DNA of 40,303 nucleotides, taken from positions 1 through 40,303 of the forward strand of contig CAYJOR010000022.1 in assembly GCA_964371865.1 (NCBI GenBank), read 5' to 3'. How positions within the stretch are numbered: position 1 is the stretch's first letter; each line of letters begins with the position of its first letter. The notes below the pieces were generated by a model. It did not search any database and was not told the DNA's origin. It saw only the letters and a program-made list of their open reading frames with translations. Position numbers and translations under genes: made by a program. Of the stretch, positions 22,934-31,839 are shown piece after piece. Source of the DNA: CAYJAZ01 sp964371865. Its GTDB lineage: Bacteria; Desulfobacterota; Desulfovibrionia; Desulfovibrionales; Desulfovibrionaceae.

Positions 22934-22955
22934 TGACTATCTATTATAATAGTCA
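22934..22955 (+). promoter_or_regulatory. Leader hairpin in front of dnaE
   Basis: TGACTAT (22934-22940) and ATAGTCA (22949-22955) pair around an eight-base loop, followed by ATTTTTTT and then the AGGAG of dnaE. It looks like a weak attenuator or a 5'-end stabilising stem. Its loop and right arm also contain TATAAT, so part of it could instead be a second -10 box. Confidence 0.45.
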
Positions 22956-22973
22956 ATTTTTTTAGGAGTTTAT

Positions 22974-25900
22974 ATGTTTGTTCACTTGCACTGCCATACA
23001 GAGTTTAGTCTTTTGGATGGAGCGATTAAGCTTAAAGATTTGATATCTAAAGCAAAAGAATTTAATATGCCGGCAGTAGCAATAACCGATCATGGTTTTA
23101 TGTTTGGTGCTACACACTTTTATACTCAAGCAAAAAGTGCAGGAATTACTCCTATAATTGGCTGTGAGGTCTACGTTTGCAACGATCATACTGATAAAAC
23201 AAGCGAGGTTTCAAGAGTAAGACATCACTTAATTTTACTTGCTCAAAATAATACAGGCTATGCAAACTTATTGAAGATAGTTTCTAAGGGCTGTTTAGAT
23301 GGAATGTATTATAAACCAAGAGTTGATAAAGAAATTTTAAGAGCTCATAGTGATGGATTAATTGCCCTTTCAGCTTGTATAGCAGGTGAAATTCCTAAAA
23401 CTCTTCTAGGACAAAATAAACTTCTGCAAAATGGTGGAGATTTCAATCAAGCAGTTGAAATAGCTAATGAATATTCTGCTATCTATCCAGATAGATTCTA
23501 TCTTGAAATTCAGGATAATACTCTTCCTGAACAAGCAAAAGTGAATGATTTAGTTATTAAACTTGCAAAAGAAACAGATCTTCCACTTGTTGCAACAAAC
23601 GATTGTCACTACCTCACTGCTGAAGACGTTGAAGCGCACGATATCTTACTTTGTATCCAAACTCAGGCAAAAGTTCACGATGCAAAACGTATGTCTTTCG
23701 ACGCTAAAGACCTCTATTTCAAATCTCCCGAAGAAATGATTAAAGCTTTTAGTCATTGCCCTGAAGCTATTGCAAACACATTAAAAATTGCAGAAGAATG
23801 CTCTCACGTTGAGCTTGATTTAAAAAGTAATTTCTTCCCTGTCTATGAACTTCCCGAAGGTATGACCCTTGAAACAGAGTTCAGGCGTCTTGCTGTTGAA
23901 GGTTTAGAAAAGCGCATTGAACAACACCCTGATAAAGATAGCCTCGATATTCCACTCTATAAAGAAAGATTAGAATTTGAGCTAAATGTTATTTGTAATA
24001 TGGGCTTTCCTGGATATTTCCTAATAGTTCAGGACTTTATCAACTGGGCAAAGGACAATAATATTCCCGTTGGCCCTGGTCGTGGTTCTGCGGCAGGCTC
24101 TCTTGTTGCATGGGCGATTAGAATTACAAACTTAGATCCAATACCTTATAATCTTCTTTTTGAACGATTTTTGAATATCGAACGTGTTTCAATGCCTGAT
24201 ATAGACGTGGACTTTTGCGAGGATAAAAGAATTGATGTAATCCGTTATGTTATGAACAAATACGGTGCGGATAAAGTTGCGCAGATTACTACTTTCGGGA
24301 AAATGAAAGCAAAAGCAGTTGTAAAAGATGTTGGTCGTGCACTTGATGTTCCTTATAAAGATACGGATTTTATATCAAAATTAATTCCCACAGATCCAAA
24401 AATTACTGTAAAAAAAGCTATTGATACAGTTCCTGAAATTCAAGAACTTTATAAGAATGATAGAAGCATAAGAAAAATGCTCGACATTTCAATGAGATTA
24501 GAAGGTTTATCTCGTCACGCTTCAACCCACGCAGCAGGTGTTGTGGTTTCTGATAAACCTATGGTGGAATATCTTCCACTTTATCGAGGTAAAAAAGACG
24601 AACTTGTAACTCAATACGACATGAAAATGGTTGAAAAAGTTGGACTTGTTAAGTTCGACTTCCTCGGATTGCGTACAATGACTCTTATCCAAGAAACACT
24701 AGATAACCTCGTAATGCAAGGAAAAGATGCGCCTGATCTAGATACAATGAGCCTAGATAATTCACAGGTTTACGAACTTTTTTCTCGCGGTGACACCGAT
24801 GGTGTTTTCCAGCTTGAAAGTTCTGGCATGCGTCAATACTTGCGTCAACTCAAGCCAACTTGCTTTGAAGATATTATTGCTATGCTTGCGCTCTATCGCC
24901 CTGGCCCTCTAGGGTCGGGAATGGTAGATGAATTTATCAAAAGAAAGCACGGTGAAGTTGAAGTCACCTATCCACTTCCTCAGCTTGAAACATGCCTGAA
25001 AGATACGTATGGCGTTATTGTTTATCAAGAACAAGTTATGCAAATTGCGCAAATTGTGGCAAAATATACTCTTGGTGGAGCGGATTTACTTCGTCGTGCA
25101 ATGGGTAAAAAGAATCCAGAAGAGATGGCAAAAGAGGGCATTAAGTTTATTGACGGCGCACTCAAAAATGATGTTGATGAAAAAATCGCTAAAGAAATAT
25201 TCGACTTAATGGAAAAATTCGCAGAGTACGGGTTTAACAAATCTCACTCTGCGGCATATGCGCTTATCACCTATCATACTGCTTATCTAAAGACTTTTCA
25301 TAAAGTAGAATTTATGGCAGCTCTTTTATCTAGCGAGATAGGAAACCAAGATAAAATATTGAAATACATATCTTCTTGTCGTGATATGGGTATTGAAGTA
25401 CTTGCACCAAACTTGCAAGTTTCTGGACACGATTTTACTCCTCACAAAGGTACAATCATTTATGGTCTTGGAGGGGTTAAAGGAATAGGCGCAGAAGCGA
25501 TTAAAGAAATCGTAAGAGCTAGATACGATGAAGAAAGTGGTGAAGATAAAACATTTTATTCTTTTTTTGATTTTCTCTGTCGTGTAAACCTTAGAAAAGT
25601 AACAAGAAAAGTAATAGAATGCCTTATTAAATCAGGAGCTTGCGACTGTTTTAATGTAAGCAGAAATGGCTTACTAGCATCTGTTGATGTAATGGTTGCT
25701 AGAGCTCAGAAAAAAGCAAAAGAAAAAGATTCAAATCAAGTATCACTTTTCAGTCTTATGCCGGAAGAAGAGGCTCCTCAACTGCCAAATCTTGGTGCAG
25801 ATATCCCTGAAGCAAGCTTGCCAGATTGGGATGATGATGTAATGCTTAATTTTGAAAAAGAAGTACTTGGTTTCTTTCTTTCCTCTCACCCTCTCCAACC

Positions 25901-26498
25901 TTTCCGTACTGATTTTTATAGACTTAATATTAAAGAAATTGACGAAGCTTGTGAATATCCTGATAAATCCGAAGTACATATTCCTGTTTTAGTCACTGGA
26001 ATAAAAGAAATTCTTACTAAGAAAGGTGATAAAATGGCTTTCATTAGTATTGAAGATTTAACAGGTAGGGGCGAAGTAATTTTCTTCCCTAAATCCTATG
26101 CCGAACACAAAGAGCTACTCTACTCTGAACAACCACTTCTGCTTACCGGCACAATCGATAAAAAAGACGAATTTGACGATGATGACGTGAGTGAAGATGA
26201 TGAAAAAACAAGCGAAATCAAATTATTAGGAGAAAATGTAAAGTCTTTACTAGAAGCAAGTAAAACCTGCACACAGCCAATCACTTTACAATTACCAAAT
26301 CAATGCTTAAATTCAGATGGCTTAGGTGAATTTCAAAAACTACTTGGCGAATATAAAGGAAGTACAATTACAAAAATTTCCTTTGATATTGATAATATAT
26401 CATGTGAGATGCAACTAGGTGACGACTATAAAGTTCTTCCATGTCCACAATTCTTCAAAGCCTACTCCACATGGAAATTTGAAAAGGAAAAAATATAA
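22974..26498 (+). CDS. dnaE: DNA polymerase III alpha subunit
   Basis: The 1174-residue replicative polymerase of the DnaE1 type. It begins with the PHP domain, FVHLHCHTEFSLLDGAIK, retaining the HxH metal-binding pattern. The polymerase active site contains GPGRGSAAGSLVAWAI and the catalytic aspartates in MPDIDVDFCEDKR. The fingers carry LYRPGPLGSGM, and later come FNKSHSAAYALITYHTAYLK and a helix-hairpin-helix segment. An OB domain in the C-terminal quarter contains AFISIEDLTGRGEVIFFP. An acidic stretch (DEFDDDDVSEDDEKTSE) interrupts this region. AGGAG precedes the ATG. It heads a six-gene operon; its TAA overlaps the ATG of queD by one base. Confidence 0.98.
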   Translation: MFVHLHCHTEFSLLDGAIKLKDLISKAKEFNMPAVAITDHGFMFGATHFYTQAKSAGITPIIGCEVYVCNDHTDKTSEVSRVRHHLILLAQNNTGYANLLKIVSKGCLDGMYYKPRVDKEILRAHSDGLIALSACIAGEIPKTLLGQNKLLQNGGDFNQAVEIANEYSAIYPDRFYLEIQDNTLPEQAKVNDLVIKLAKETDLPLVATNDCHYLTAEDVEAHDILLCIQTQAKVHDAKRMSFDAKDLYFKSPEEMIKAFSHCPEAIANTLKIAEECSHVELDLKSNFFPVYELPEGMTLETEFRRLAVEGLEKRIEQHPDKDSLDIPLYKERLEFELNVICNMGFPGYFLIVQDFINWAKDNNIPVGPGRGSAAGSLVAWAIRITNLDPIPYNLLFERFLNIERVSMPDIDVDFCEDKRIDVIRYVMNKYGADKVAQITTFGKMKAKAVVKDVGRALDVPYKDTDFISKLIPTDPKITVKKAIDTVPEIQELYKNDRSIRKMLDISMRLEGLSRHASTHAAGVVVSDKPMVEYLPLYRGKKDELVTQYDMKMVEKVGLVKFDFLGLRTMTLIQETLDNLVMQGKDAPDLDTMSLDNSQVYELFSRGDTDGVFQLESSGMRQYLRQLKPTCFEDIIAMLALYRPGPLGSGMVDEFIKRKHGEVEVTYPLPQLETCLKDTYGVIVYQEQVMQIAQIVAKYTLGGADLLRRAMGKKNPEEMAKEGIKFIDGALKNDVDEKIAKEIFDLMEKFAEYGFNKSHSAAYALITYHTAYLKTFHKVEFMAALLSSEIGNQDKILKYISSCRDMGIEVLAPNLQVSGHDFTPHKGTIIYGLGGVKGIGAEAIKEIVRARYDEESGEDKTFYSFFDFLCRVNLRKVTRKVIECLIKSGACDCFNVSRNGLLASVDVMVARAQKKAKEKDSNQVSLFSLMPEEEAPQLPNLGADIPEASLPDWDDDVMLNFEKEVLGFFLSSHPLQPFRTDFYRLNIKEIDEACEYPDKSEVHIPVLVTGIKEILTKKGDKMAFISIEDLTGRGEVIFFPKSYAEHKELLYSEQPLLLTGTIDKKDEFDDDDVSEDDEKTSEIKLLGENVKSLLEASKTCTQPITLQLPNQCLNSDGLGEFQKLLGEYKGSTITKISFDIDNISCEMQLGDDYKVLPCPQFFKAYSTWKFEKEKI

Positions 26499-26920
26499 TG
26501 CAAACAGAAAATAAACAATCACTTTGGCAGCTTACCGTTCGTTCAGACTTTTCATCAGCACACGCACTCAGAAATTATAATGGTAAATGCGAAAATATTC
26601 ATGGTCATAACTATCATGTTGAAATGGTGGTAGAAGGTACAAAGCTTTCTGATGATGTTGAACTTGTGGTAGATTTCACAGTTCTTAAAAAAATATTACG
26701 TGATGCCGCTGAAACTCTTGATCATAAAAACATCAATGAATTTCCACCTTTTGACAAAATTAATCCATCAGCTGAAAATTTAGCTCGATACCTTTACAAA
26801 CTTCTTGAAATAAAACTTAGTGAAGAACTACAAGCACTTCCTCACGTAGATACAATAAAACTCTATTCAGTAAGCGTGAGTGAAAAAGCCGCTCAAACAG
26901 CTACCTATAGAGAATTTTAA
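26498..26920 (+). CDS. queD: 6-carboxytetrahydropterin synthase (QueD/PTPS family)
   Basis: A 140-residue enzyme that converts dihydroneopterin triphosphate to 6-carboxy-tetrahydropterin in queuosine/7-deazaguanine synthesis. The zinc-binding histidines are H22 (SSAHAL), H35 and H37 (NIHGHNYHV), and the catalytic cysteine is C31 in GKCENIHGH. LDHKNIN carries the other catalytic His-Asp element, and a conserved Glu lies in VSVSEKAAQTATYRE. Length and motifs fit QueD; a folate-type or eukaryotic-like PTPS activity is less likely. The start overlaps the dnaE stop (TAATG), implying translational coupling. No other queuosine genes are in the window. Confidence 0.93.
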   Translation: MQTENKQSLWQLTVRSDFSSAHALRNYNGKCENIHGHNYHVEMVVEGTKLSDDVELVVDFTVLKKILRDAAETLDHKNINEFPPFDKINPSAENLARYLYKLLEIKLSEELQALPHVDTIKLYSVSVSEKAAQTATYREF

Positions 26921-26929
26921 TAAGCATAA

Positions 26930-27307
26930 ATGAAAAAAAACTATTTACCACATCACATACTAGAAGACGCTAAAATAATTCATAAAAAAGACTTTGCAGA
27001 CACCCAACTTATCTGCGGAGTCTTAGCTAGTTTAAGCGAGCATGAAGAAAAAAAATTTTTTAGTAAGCTTCAAGAAAAAGAATATCTTTTTTACGATTAT
27101 ATACTTCCCGAAAGAAATATTTATTATCCTACAAATATTTTTTACGGACTCTATATTAGGTTTCGACTTGGCAAATTGCAATATAGTGAGTATATGAAGT
27201 TAGGGGCTTTGCGCGGTTTGCTTTATAAATATGGTTTCCACCCCAAAGATGTAAGTATAAGATTTTTTGGCGCATTTGCCGCTATACACGCAATTAAAAG
27301 AGATTAA
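26930..27307 (+). CDS. Uncharacterised protein, 125 residues, in the dnaE-mfd operon
   Basis: A basic, soluble-looking protein that I do not recognise. It starts MKKNYLPHHILEDAKIIHKKD and contains an aromatic middle, YLFYDYILPERNIYYPTN, then a basic helical C-terminus (KLGALRGLLYKYGFHPKDV). There is no signal peptide, membrane segment or Cys pair. It begins nine bases after queD and ends three bases before mfd, so it is cotranscribed with the replication and repair genes, which suggests but does not prove a role there. The start codon lacks a strong ribosome binding site. Confidence 0.8.
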   Translation: MKKNYLPHHILEDAKIIHKKDFADTQLICGVLASLSEHEEKKFFSKLQEKEYLFYDYILPERNIYYPTNIFYGLYIRFRLGKLQYSEYMKLGALRGLLYKYGFHPKDVSIRFFGAFAAIHAIKRD

Positions 27308-27310
27308 TTT

Positions 27311-30300
27311 ATGAATAGTCAAGTCTCACAAATTATAAAAACTGTAAAAAGTGAATATATTGCAAAGTCTGGAACTGCAACAGTCGCAAAGCTTGCAAGC
27401 ATTGCCAGAGAAGAAGGTCGATTCGTAGTAATTCTTGCAAAAAATCGCGAAGAAGCGAATATATACCATTCATTTACGCAATTATTCAGTCCTCTTTCCG
27501 CGCAGATAAAAAGCGAAGTACACAAGAGTGATAAAACAAAAATGGACGAACAAGCCAAGCAAAAAAAACAAGAATGGCTTTCACTTCCATCCTTTGCTTT
27601 TCGTTCATTCAATCGTCAGGGTTGGGCAGAAAGACTTGGAACTCTTTACAGAATCAAAGAATCTCAAGGACTTATTTGTACAATCGACAATCTTCTAGCT
27701 AAGTTTCCTCCGCTGACTTTTTTTGATGATCAACAACTTACAATAAAAAAAGGTGAGGATTTAAGTCCTGAACTTTTAATTGAACAACTCATAGACTGGG
27801 GATATGAACGTGTTCCTATGGTAGCCAATAAGGGTGAGATGGCTCGCCGTGGAGATATCATAGATCTTGTTTGCCCACTCTATTCTAAAGCTTTGCGTAT
27901 TGAATTTTTTGGAGACACTGTTGATGAGATTAGACTTTTTGACACGCAAACTCAACGTTCTGTTGGTTTCTTAGAAGAAGCCGAAATTTTCACTGTACAC
28001 CCAATAAAAAGCGATAAAGATTCTACAGTAAAAATGCGTGAACGCTTTGTAAGACTCTTTCAAAAGGGATTTATTACAGAGTTTGCACAGGCTTCATTAT
28101 TTAAAGCACTCGATAGGCATGATTTTAAACTCATGCCTGGCCTTGCCTACGATGCACCTAGTATTTTAGAAGAATGGCTCCCTAAAAACACGCTTTGGAT
28201 TTTACCGGATTCTCTTGAATTTGAAGAAGATATAAAATCAGCATTCAGTAAACTACATTCAGATTTAGATGAAGATAGCCAAGAAACAGGGCTCGATCAA
28301 AATATAGAATACGCCCTTCGTTCGACTGATAATATTCTAAAATCATTAGAAAATCGACCACGTATATACGCACAAAGTATGATTATGGGAATAGAGCAAC
28401 AAGGTGAAGTTCTTCAAGAACGCACCCTCCGTTCTTACCAAGATTTATTTGCGCAGCATACTGATCTAAATCGACCATGGCAACAATTAGTAAACGCTTT
28501 GAAAGATTGGCAAAAAAAATATAATCAAACAATCCTTACTTTTCATTCTTCACGAGGACGCGATAAGTTCCTTAAATTAATCGAGCAAGAAAATATTTTT
28601 CCTCAACTTTTGTATTCTGCAAAAAACAAAGGATTATATGCTCTTGTGGCTCCTTGTACTACAGGTGCAGAACTTGTTTGGGATAATAGCCTTATTCTTT
28701 CTGAGGATATTTTAAGACCCAATACCGATAAATCTCGACCAGTTCCTAAAGGTGCTTTTAAAGGTTTAGATAATTATGATGAATTAAATGTTGAGGATTT
28801 ACTTGTACATAGAGATTATGGGCTTGGTAAATTCAAGGGGTTAATGCGCCTTGAACTAGGCACAACAGCTAATGACTATCTACTCATAGAATATGCTGAA
28901 GAAGCAAAACTTTATCTACCGGTTGACAGATTATCACTAGTTCAAAGATTCAAAGGTGATGGATTGCCATCTCTTGATAAACTAGGTTCTAGTGTATGGA
29001 CTAATTCTAAAGAAAAAGCTAAAAAAGCAATTGAAGCTATAGCTGCGGATTTAGTTGAAATATATGCCTTGCGTAAAGTGGCAAAAGGTTTTGCTTATTC
29101 TCCAATTGGTGAATTATATAGAGAGTTTGAAGCAAGCTTTGGTTTTGAGGAAACTCCCGACCAAGCAAAAGCAATTAACGACGTACTCGCAGATATGGAA
29201 AAACCAACTCCAATGGATAGATTAGTCTGCGGTGATGTTGGCTTTGGCAAAACAGAAGTCGCTCTACGCGCCGCTTTCAGGGCAGCAATTGATGGCAGAC
29301 AAGTCGCTCTACTCTGCCCTACTACAATTCTTGCTGAGCAGCACTATCAAACTTTTCGTTCAAGACTTTCAGGTTTTGCTTTAAATGTTGGACTTCTAAA
29401 TAGATTTGTAAGCAAGGCAAAACAAACTGAAACTTTAAAACTTGCCGCTAAAGGTCAAGTAGATATACTTATAGGTACGCATCGACTTCTTTCTCAAGAT
29501 GTGCAGCTACCAAATTTAGGTTTGATGATTTTAGATGAAGAACAACGATTTGGAGTTCGACATAAAGAAAAACTCAAACAACTCAAAAAAAATGTTGATT
29601 CTCTCACACTTACAGCAACTCCAATACCACGAACTCTTCAACTATCTATGTCCGGCATTCGTGAATTATCTGTTATTGAAACAGCTCCAACACAAAGAAA
29701 GCCTGTTGTAACTGCTTTGATTAATAGAGATAAAAACCTCCTAAAGCAAGTTATTGAACGTGAACTTGAACGTGAGGGGCAAATCTTTTGGATTTATAAT
29801 AGAGTCCAAGGAATTGAAAAAGTTGTTGAATATGTTCAAAGTCTTGCGCCAAATGCGAGAGTAGGAATGGCTCATGGTCAACTTCCAGAAAAGCAGCTCG
29901 AAGACTCAATGAACAAGTTTTGGCATGGCGAACTCGATGTTTTAGTGTGTACATCAATAGTTGAATCAGGGCTTGATTTTCCTCGTGCGAATACGTTAAT
30001 TGTCGATCAAGCACAAATGTTTGGACTTGGTCAACTTTATCAGTTAAGAGGGAGAGTTGGCCGTAGTGATAGACAAGCTTATGCGTATTTTGTAGTTTCT
30101 AATACAGAATCGCTTACTCCTATTGCCAAAGAAAGAATGCGTATTATCCTTGAATTAGATTACCTAGGCGCCGGATTTCAACTTGCAATGGAAGATTTAA
30201 GACTCAGAGGTGCTGGCAATATTCTAGGAGAAGTTCAATCAGGGCATATGACTAGACTTGGACTAGATTTATACCTTGAAATGCTTGAAGAAGCTGTAGC

Positions 30301-30778
30301 AAAACTTAAAGGTGACGAGCTTATTCGCACAGAAACAGAACTAAATATAACTGTTCCTGCGTATATACCCGAAAGTTATATTGTTGAAACAAAAGAAAGA
30401 CTCAAGTATTATAAAATGTTATCTTCAGCACCAACTGAGGAATTAAGAAGTGAAATAGAACTTGAAATGCGTGACAGATTTGGTACATTACCTGATGAAC
30501 TCAACGTATTTCTTGCAATTTTAGACCTGAAAGAACTTGCAAGTAACTTACAATGTGCTAAAGCGGATATTTTTATAGATAGAATTCGTTTTTCATGGTC
30601 AGCAAATCAACAAAAACTCAACCCTGAAACAATTATTAAATTTGTTTCTCAACATAAAGATAGAGTGAAAATGCTTCCTCCTGCGATATTAGATGTGAAG
30701 CTTAATACAAAACTCGAATTATCAGCTTCACTAGTTGAAGTAAAACAATTAATTTCAAATCTTGTAAATCAATCTTAA
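27311..30778 (+). CDS. mfd: Transcription-repair coupling factor
   Basis: The 1155-residue ATP-dependent translocase that removes RNA polymerase stalled at DNA lesions and recruits UvrA. The N-terminal UvrB-like region contains RRGDIIDLVCP and RIEFFGDTVDEIRLFD. The RNA-polymerase-interacting domain follows, with VHRDYGLGKFKGL. The translocase motor has Walker A GDVGFGKTE (641-649), the DEEQ box (742-745) in LDEEQRFGVRHKE, TATPIPRTLQLS, and QLRGRVGRS. The C-terminal TRCF domain contains YIPESYIVETKERLKYYK. It is three bases after the small gene and nine before the SurA-like gene. Its sequence partner uvrA is two genes downstream in the same operon. Confidence 0.98.
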   Translation: MNSQVSQIIKTVKSEYIAKSGTATVAKLASIAREEGRFVVILAKNREEANIYHSFTQLFSPLSAQIKSEVHKSDKTKMDEQAKQKKQEWLSLPSFAFRSFNRQGWAERLGTLYRIKESQGLICTIDNLLAKFPPLTFFDDQQLTIKKGEDLSPELLIEQLIDWGYERVPMVANKGEMARRGDIIDLVCPLYSKALRIEFFGDTVDEIRLFDTQTQRSVGFLEEAEIFTVHPIKSDKDSTVKMRERFVRLFQKGFITEFAQASLFKALDRHDFKLMPGLAYDAPSILEEWLPKNTLWILPDSLEFEEDIKSAFSKLHSDLDEDSQETGLDQNIEYALRSTDNILKSLENRPRIYAQSMIMGIEQQGEVLQERTLRSYQDLFAQHTDLNRPWQQLVNALKDWQKKYNQTILTFHSSRGRDKFLKLIEQENIFPQLLYSAKNKGLYALVAPCTTGAELVWDNSLILSEDILRPNTDKSRPVPKGAFKGLDNYDELNVEDLLVHRDYGLGKFKGLMRLELGTTANDYLLIEYAEEAKLYLPVDRLSLVQRFKGDGLPSLDKLGSSVWTNSKEKAKKAIEAIAADLVEIYALRKVAKGFAYSPIGELYREFEASFGFEETPDQAKAINDVLADMEKPTPMDRLVCGDVGFGKTEVALRAAFRAAIDGRQVALLCPTTILAEQHYQTFRSRLSGFALNVGLLNRFVSKAKQTETLKLAAKGQVDILIGTHRLLSQDVQLPNLGLMILDEEQRFGVRHKEKLKQLKKNVDSLTLTATPIPRTLQLSMSGIRELSVIETAPTQRKPVVTALINRDKNLLKQVIERELEREGQIFWIYNRVQGIEKVVEYVQSLAPNARVGMAHGQLPEKQLEDSMNKFWHGELDVLVCTSIVESGLDFPRANTLIVDQAQMFGLGQLYQLRGRVGRSDRQAYAYFVVSNTESLTPIAKERMRIILELDYLGAGFQLAMEDLRLRGAGNILGEVQSGHMTRLGLDLYLEMLEEAVAKLKGDELIRTETELNITVPAYIPESYIVETKERLKYYKMLSSAPTEELRSEIELEMRDRFGTLPDELNVFLAILDLKELASNLQCAKADIFIDRIRFSWSANQQKLNPETIIKFVSQHKDRVKMLPPAILDVKLNTKLELSASLVEVKQLISNLVNQS

Positions 30779-30787
30779 AGGTATTGT

Positions 30788-31831
30788 ATGAAAGTAATTT
30801 ATGCTCTTATTTTTTCTTTTCTTTTTCTATCTCAAGCGATTGCATCAGATATTCAAGAAAAACCTACAGAAGAAAATACAAACTGGTCTGAAATATTACT
30901 GAGAGAATTTCAAAACCTTACACCCGAAAATATTATCCAAAATTTCGAGACTTTACCTTTTGGAACAATTGCAACAGTAAATGAAGATCCTATTACTTTA
31001 CAAGAACTTGAAAGCCTTGTTGATATGAATTCTGACAGCTATACAGATGAACAGTTTACACTTGATGATGTTTTAAACGAATATTCCATACATCTTTTTG
31101 AATTGATTCGACAAAAAATTATTGCTCAAGAAGTAAAGCAGTTGGCACTACCTATCGACTATAGTCAAGTGGAAAAAATCGAAGAAGCAATACGTGCAAG
31201 TTATGGAGAAGATTTTGAAAGTGAAATCCAGCTTGAAGGAATCAGTCTTACATATTGGCGCAAACAACTTCGTGCACAAATAGAACAAGAAGCTTTACAG
31301 CACTATATAGCTGAACAAGTTGAACTTAGTTCAAATGAAATTATTAATTATTATTCCCGGAATAAAGAAAAATTTCTTATTCCTGAACGTTATAATCTGA
31401 TAATGTTTTCATCTTCTTCAGAGAGTGAAATAAAAAAAGCATATGCTGCTAAGGTTTCCACTAAAGAAGAAGCTCTAAATTATAGTATTTCTTTGCAAGA
31501 AGGTAGTTTTGCTATTCAAAATATTCCAGAAGAATGGCAAAAAGATGTGCAAAAACTCAAAGAAAATGATTTTTCAACCATCAAAAATTACCAAAACGCA
31601 TATAGATATGTTTACCTCAAAAAGAAAACCCCTGAACATATTCAAGATGAAACTAAAACATTTCTCTTGATTGAACAAATACTTAGTGAAGAAAAACTTG
31701 AACAACATTATCAAAAGTGGCTACTTTCAGCACTGGAACATTCAAGTATCTTCATAGCTCCTGAATTTCTACTACGACTTGAAAATAAAAACAATTTAAA
31801 TAACTCTCAAGGAGATAAGGTTACACCTTAA
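30788..31831 (+). CDS. SurA-N-domain periplasmic protein, degenerate parvulin region
   Basis: A 347-residue exported protein. A Sec signal peptide of about 19 residues, MKVIYALIFSFLFLSQAIA, is followed by a short acidic linker. Then comes a SurA-type N-terminal chaperone domain (about residues 55-180) starting GTIATVNEDPITLQELESLV. After YYSRNKEKFLIPERYNLIMF the region that is a parvulin isomerase domain in SurA is short and lacks clear catalytic motifs (about 185-290), so isomerase activity is doubtful. It is probably an outer-membrane-protein chaperone or a folding factor. Unexpectedly it is embedded between mfd and uvrA, with gaps of nine and eight bases. Confidence 0.82.
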   Translation: MKVIYALIFSFLFLSQAIASDIQEKPTEENTNWSEILLREFQNLTPENIIQNFETLPFGTIATVNEDPITLQELESLVDMNSDSYTDEQFTLDDVLNEYSIHLFELIRQKIIAQEVKQLALPIDYSQVEKIEEAIRASYGEDFESEIQLEGISLTYWRKQLRAQIEQEALQHYIAEQVELSSNEIINYYSRNKEKFLIPERYNLIMFSSSSESEIKKAYAAKVSTKEEALNYSISLQEGSFAIQNIPEEWQKDVQKLKENDFSTIKNYQNAYRYVYLKKKTPEHIQDETKTFLLIEQILSEEKLEQHYQKWLLSALEHSSIFIAPEFLLRLENKNNLNNSQGDKVTP

Positions 31832-31839
31832 ATCTTATT

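Larger units (their letters stand above)
22565..22973. other. Divergent intergenic region upstream of dnaE
   Basis: A 409-bp AT-rich gap with no supported coding sequence. It contains the promoter of the 62-residue gene at one side and the dnaE promoter and leader hairpin at the other. Between them is only a short hairpin GGGG-CAT-CCCC (22829-22839), flanked by A-runs, that could be a weak terminator in either direction. Confidence 0.6.

Noticed and set aside
26930..27307. RecX-like C-terminal pattern (LLYKYGFHPKDV) in the 125-residue protein
   Set aside because: Only one short helix-like segment resembles RecX; the tandem three-helix repeats are missing, so I left it unassigned.
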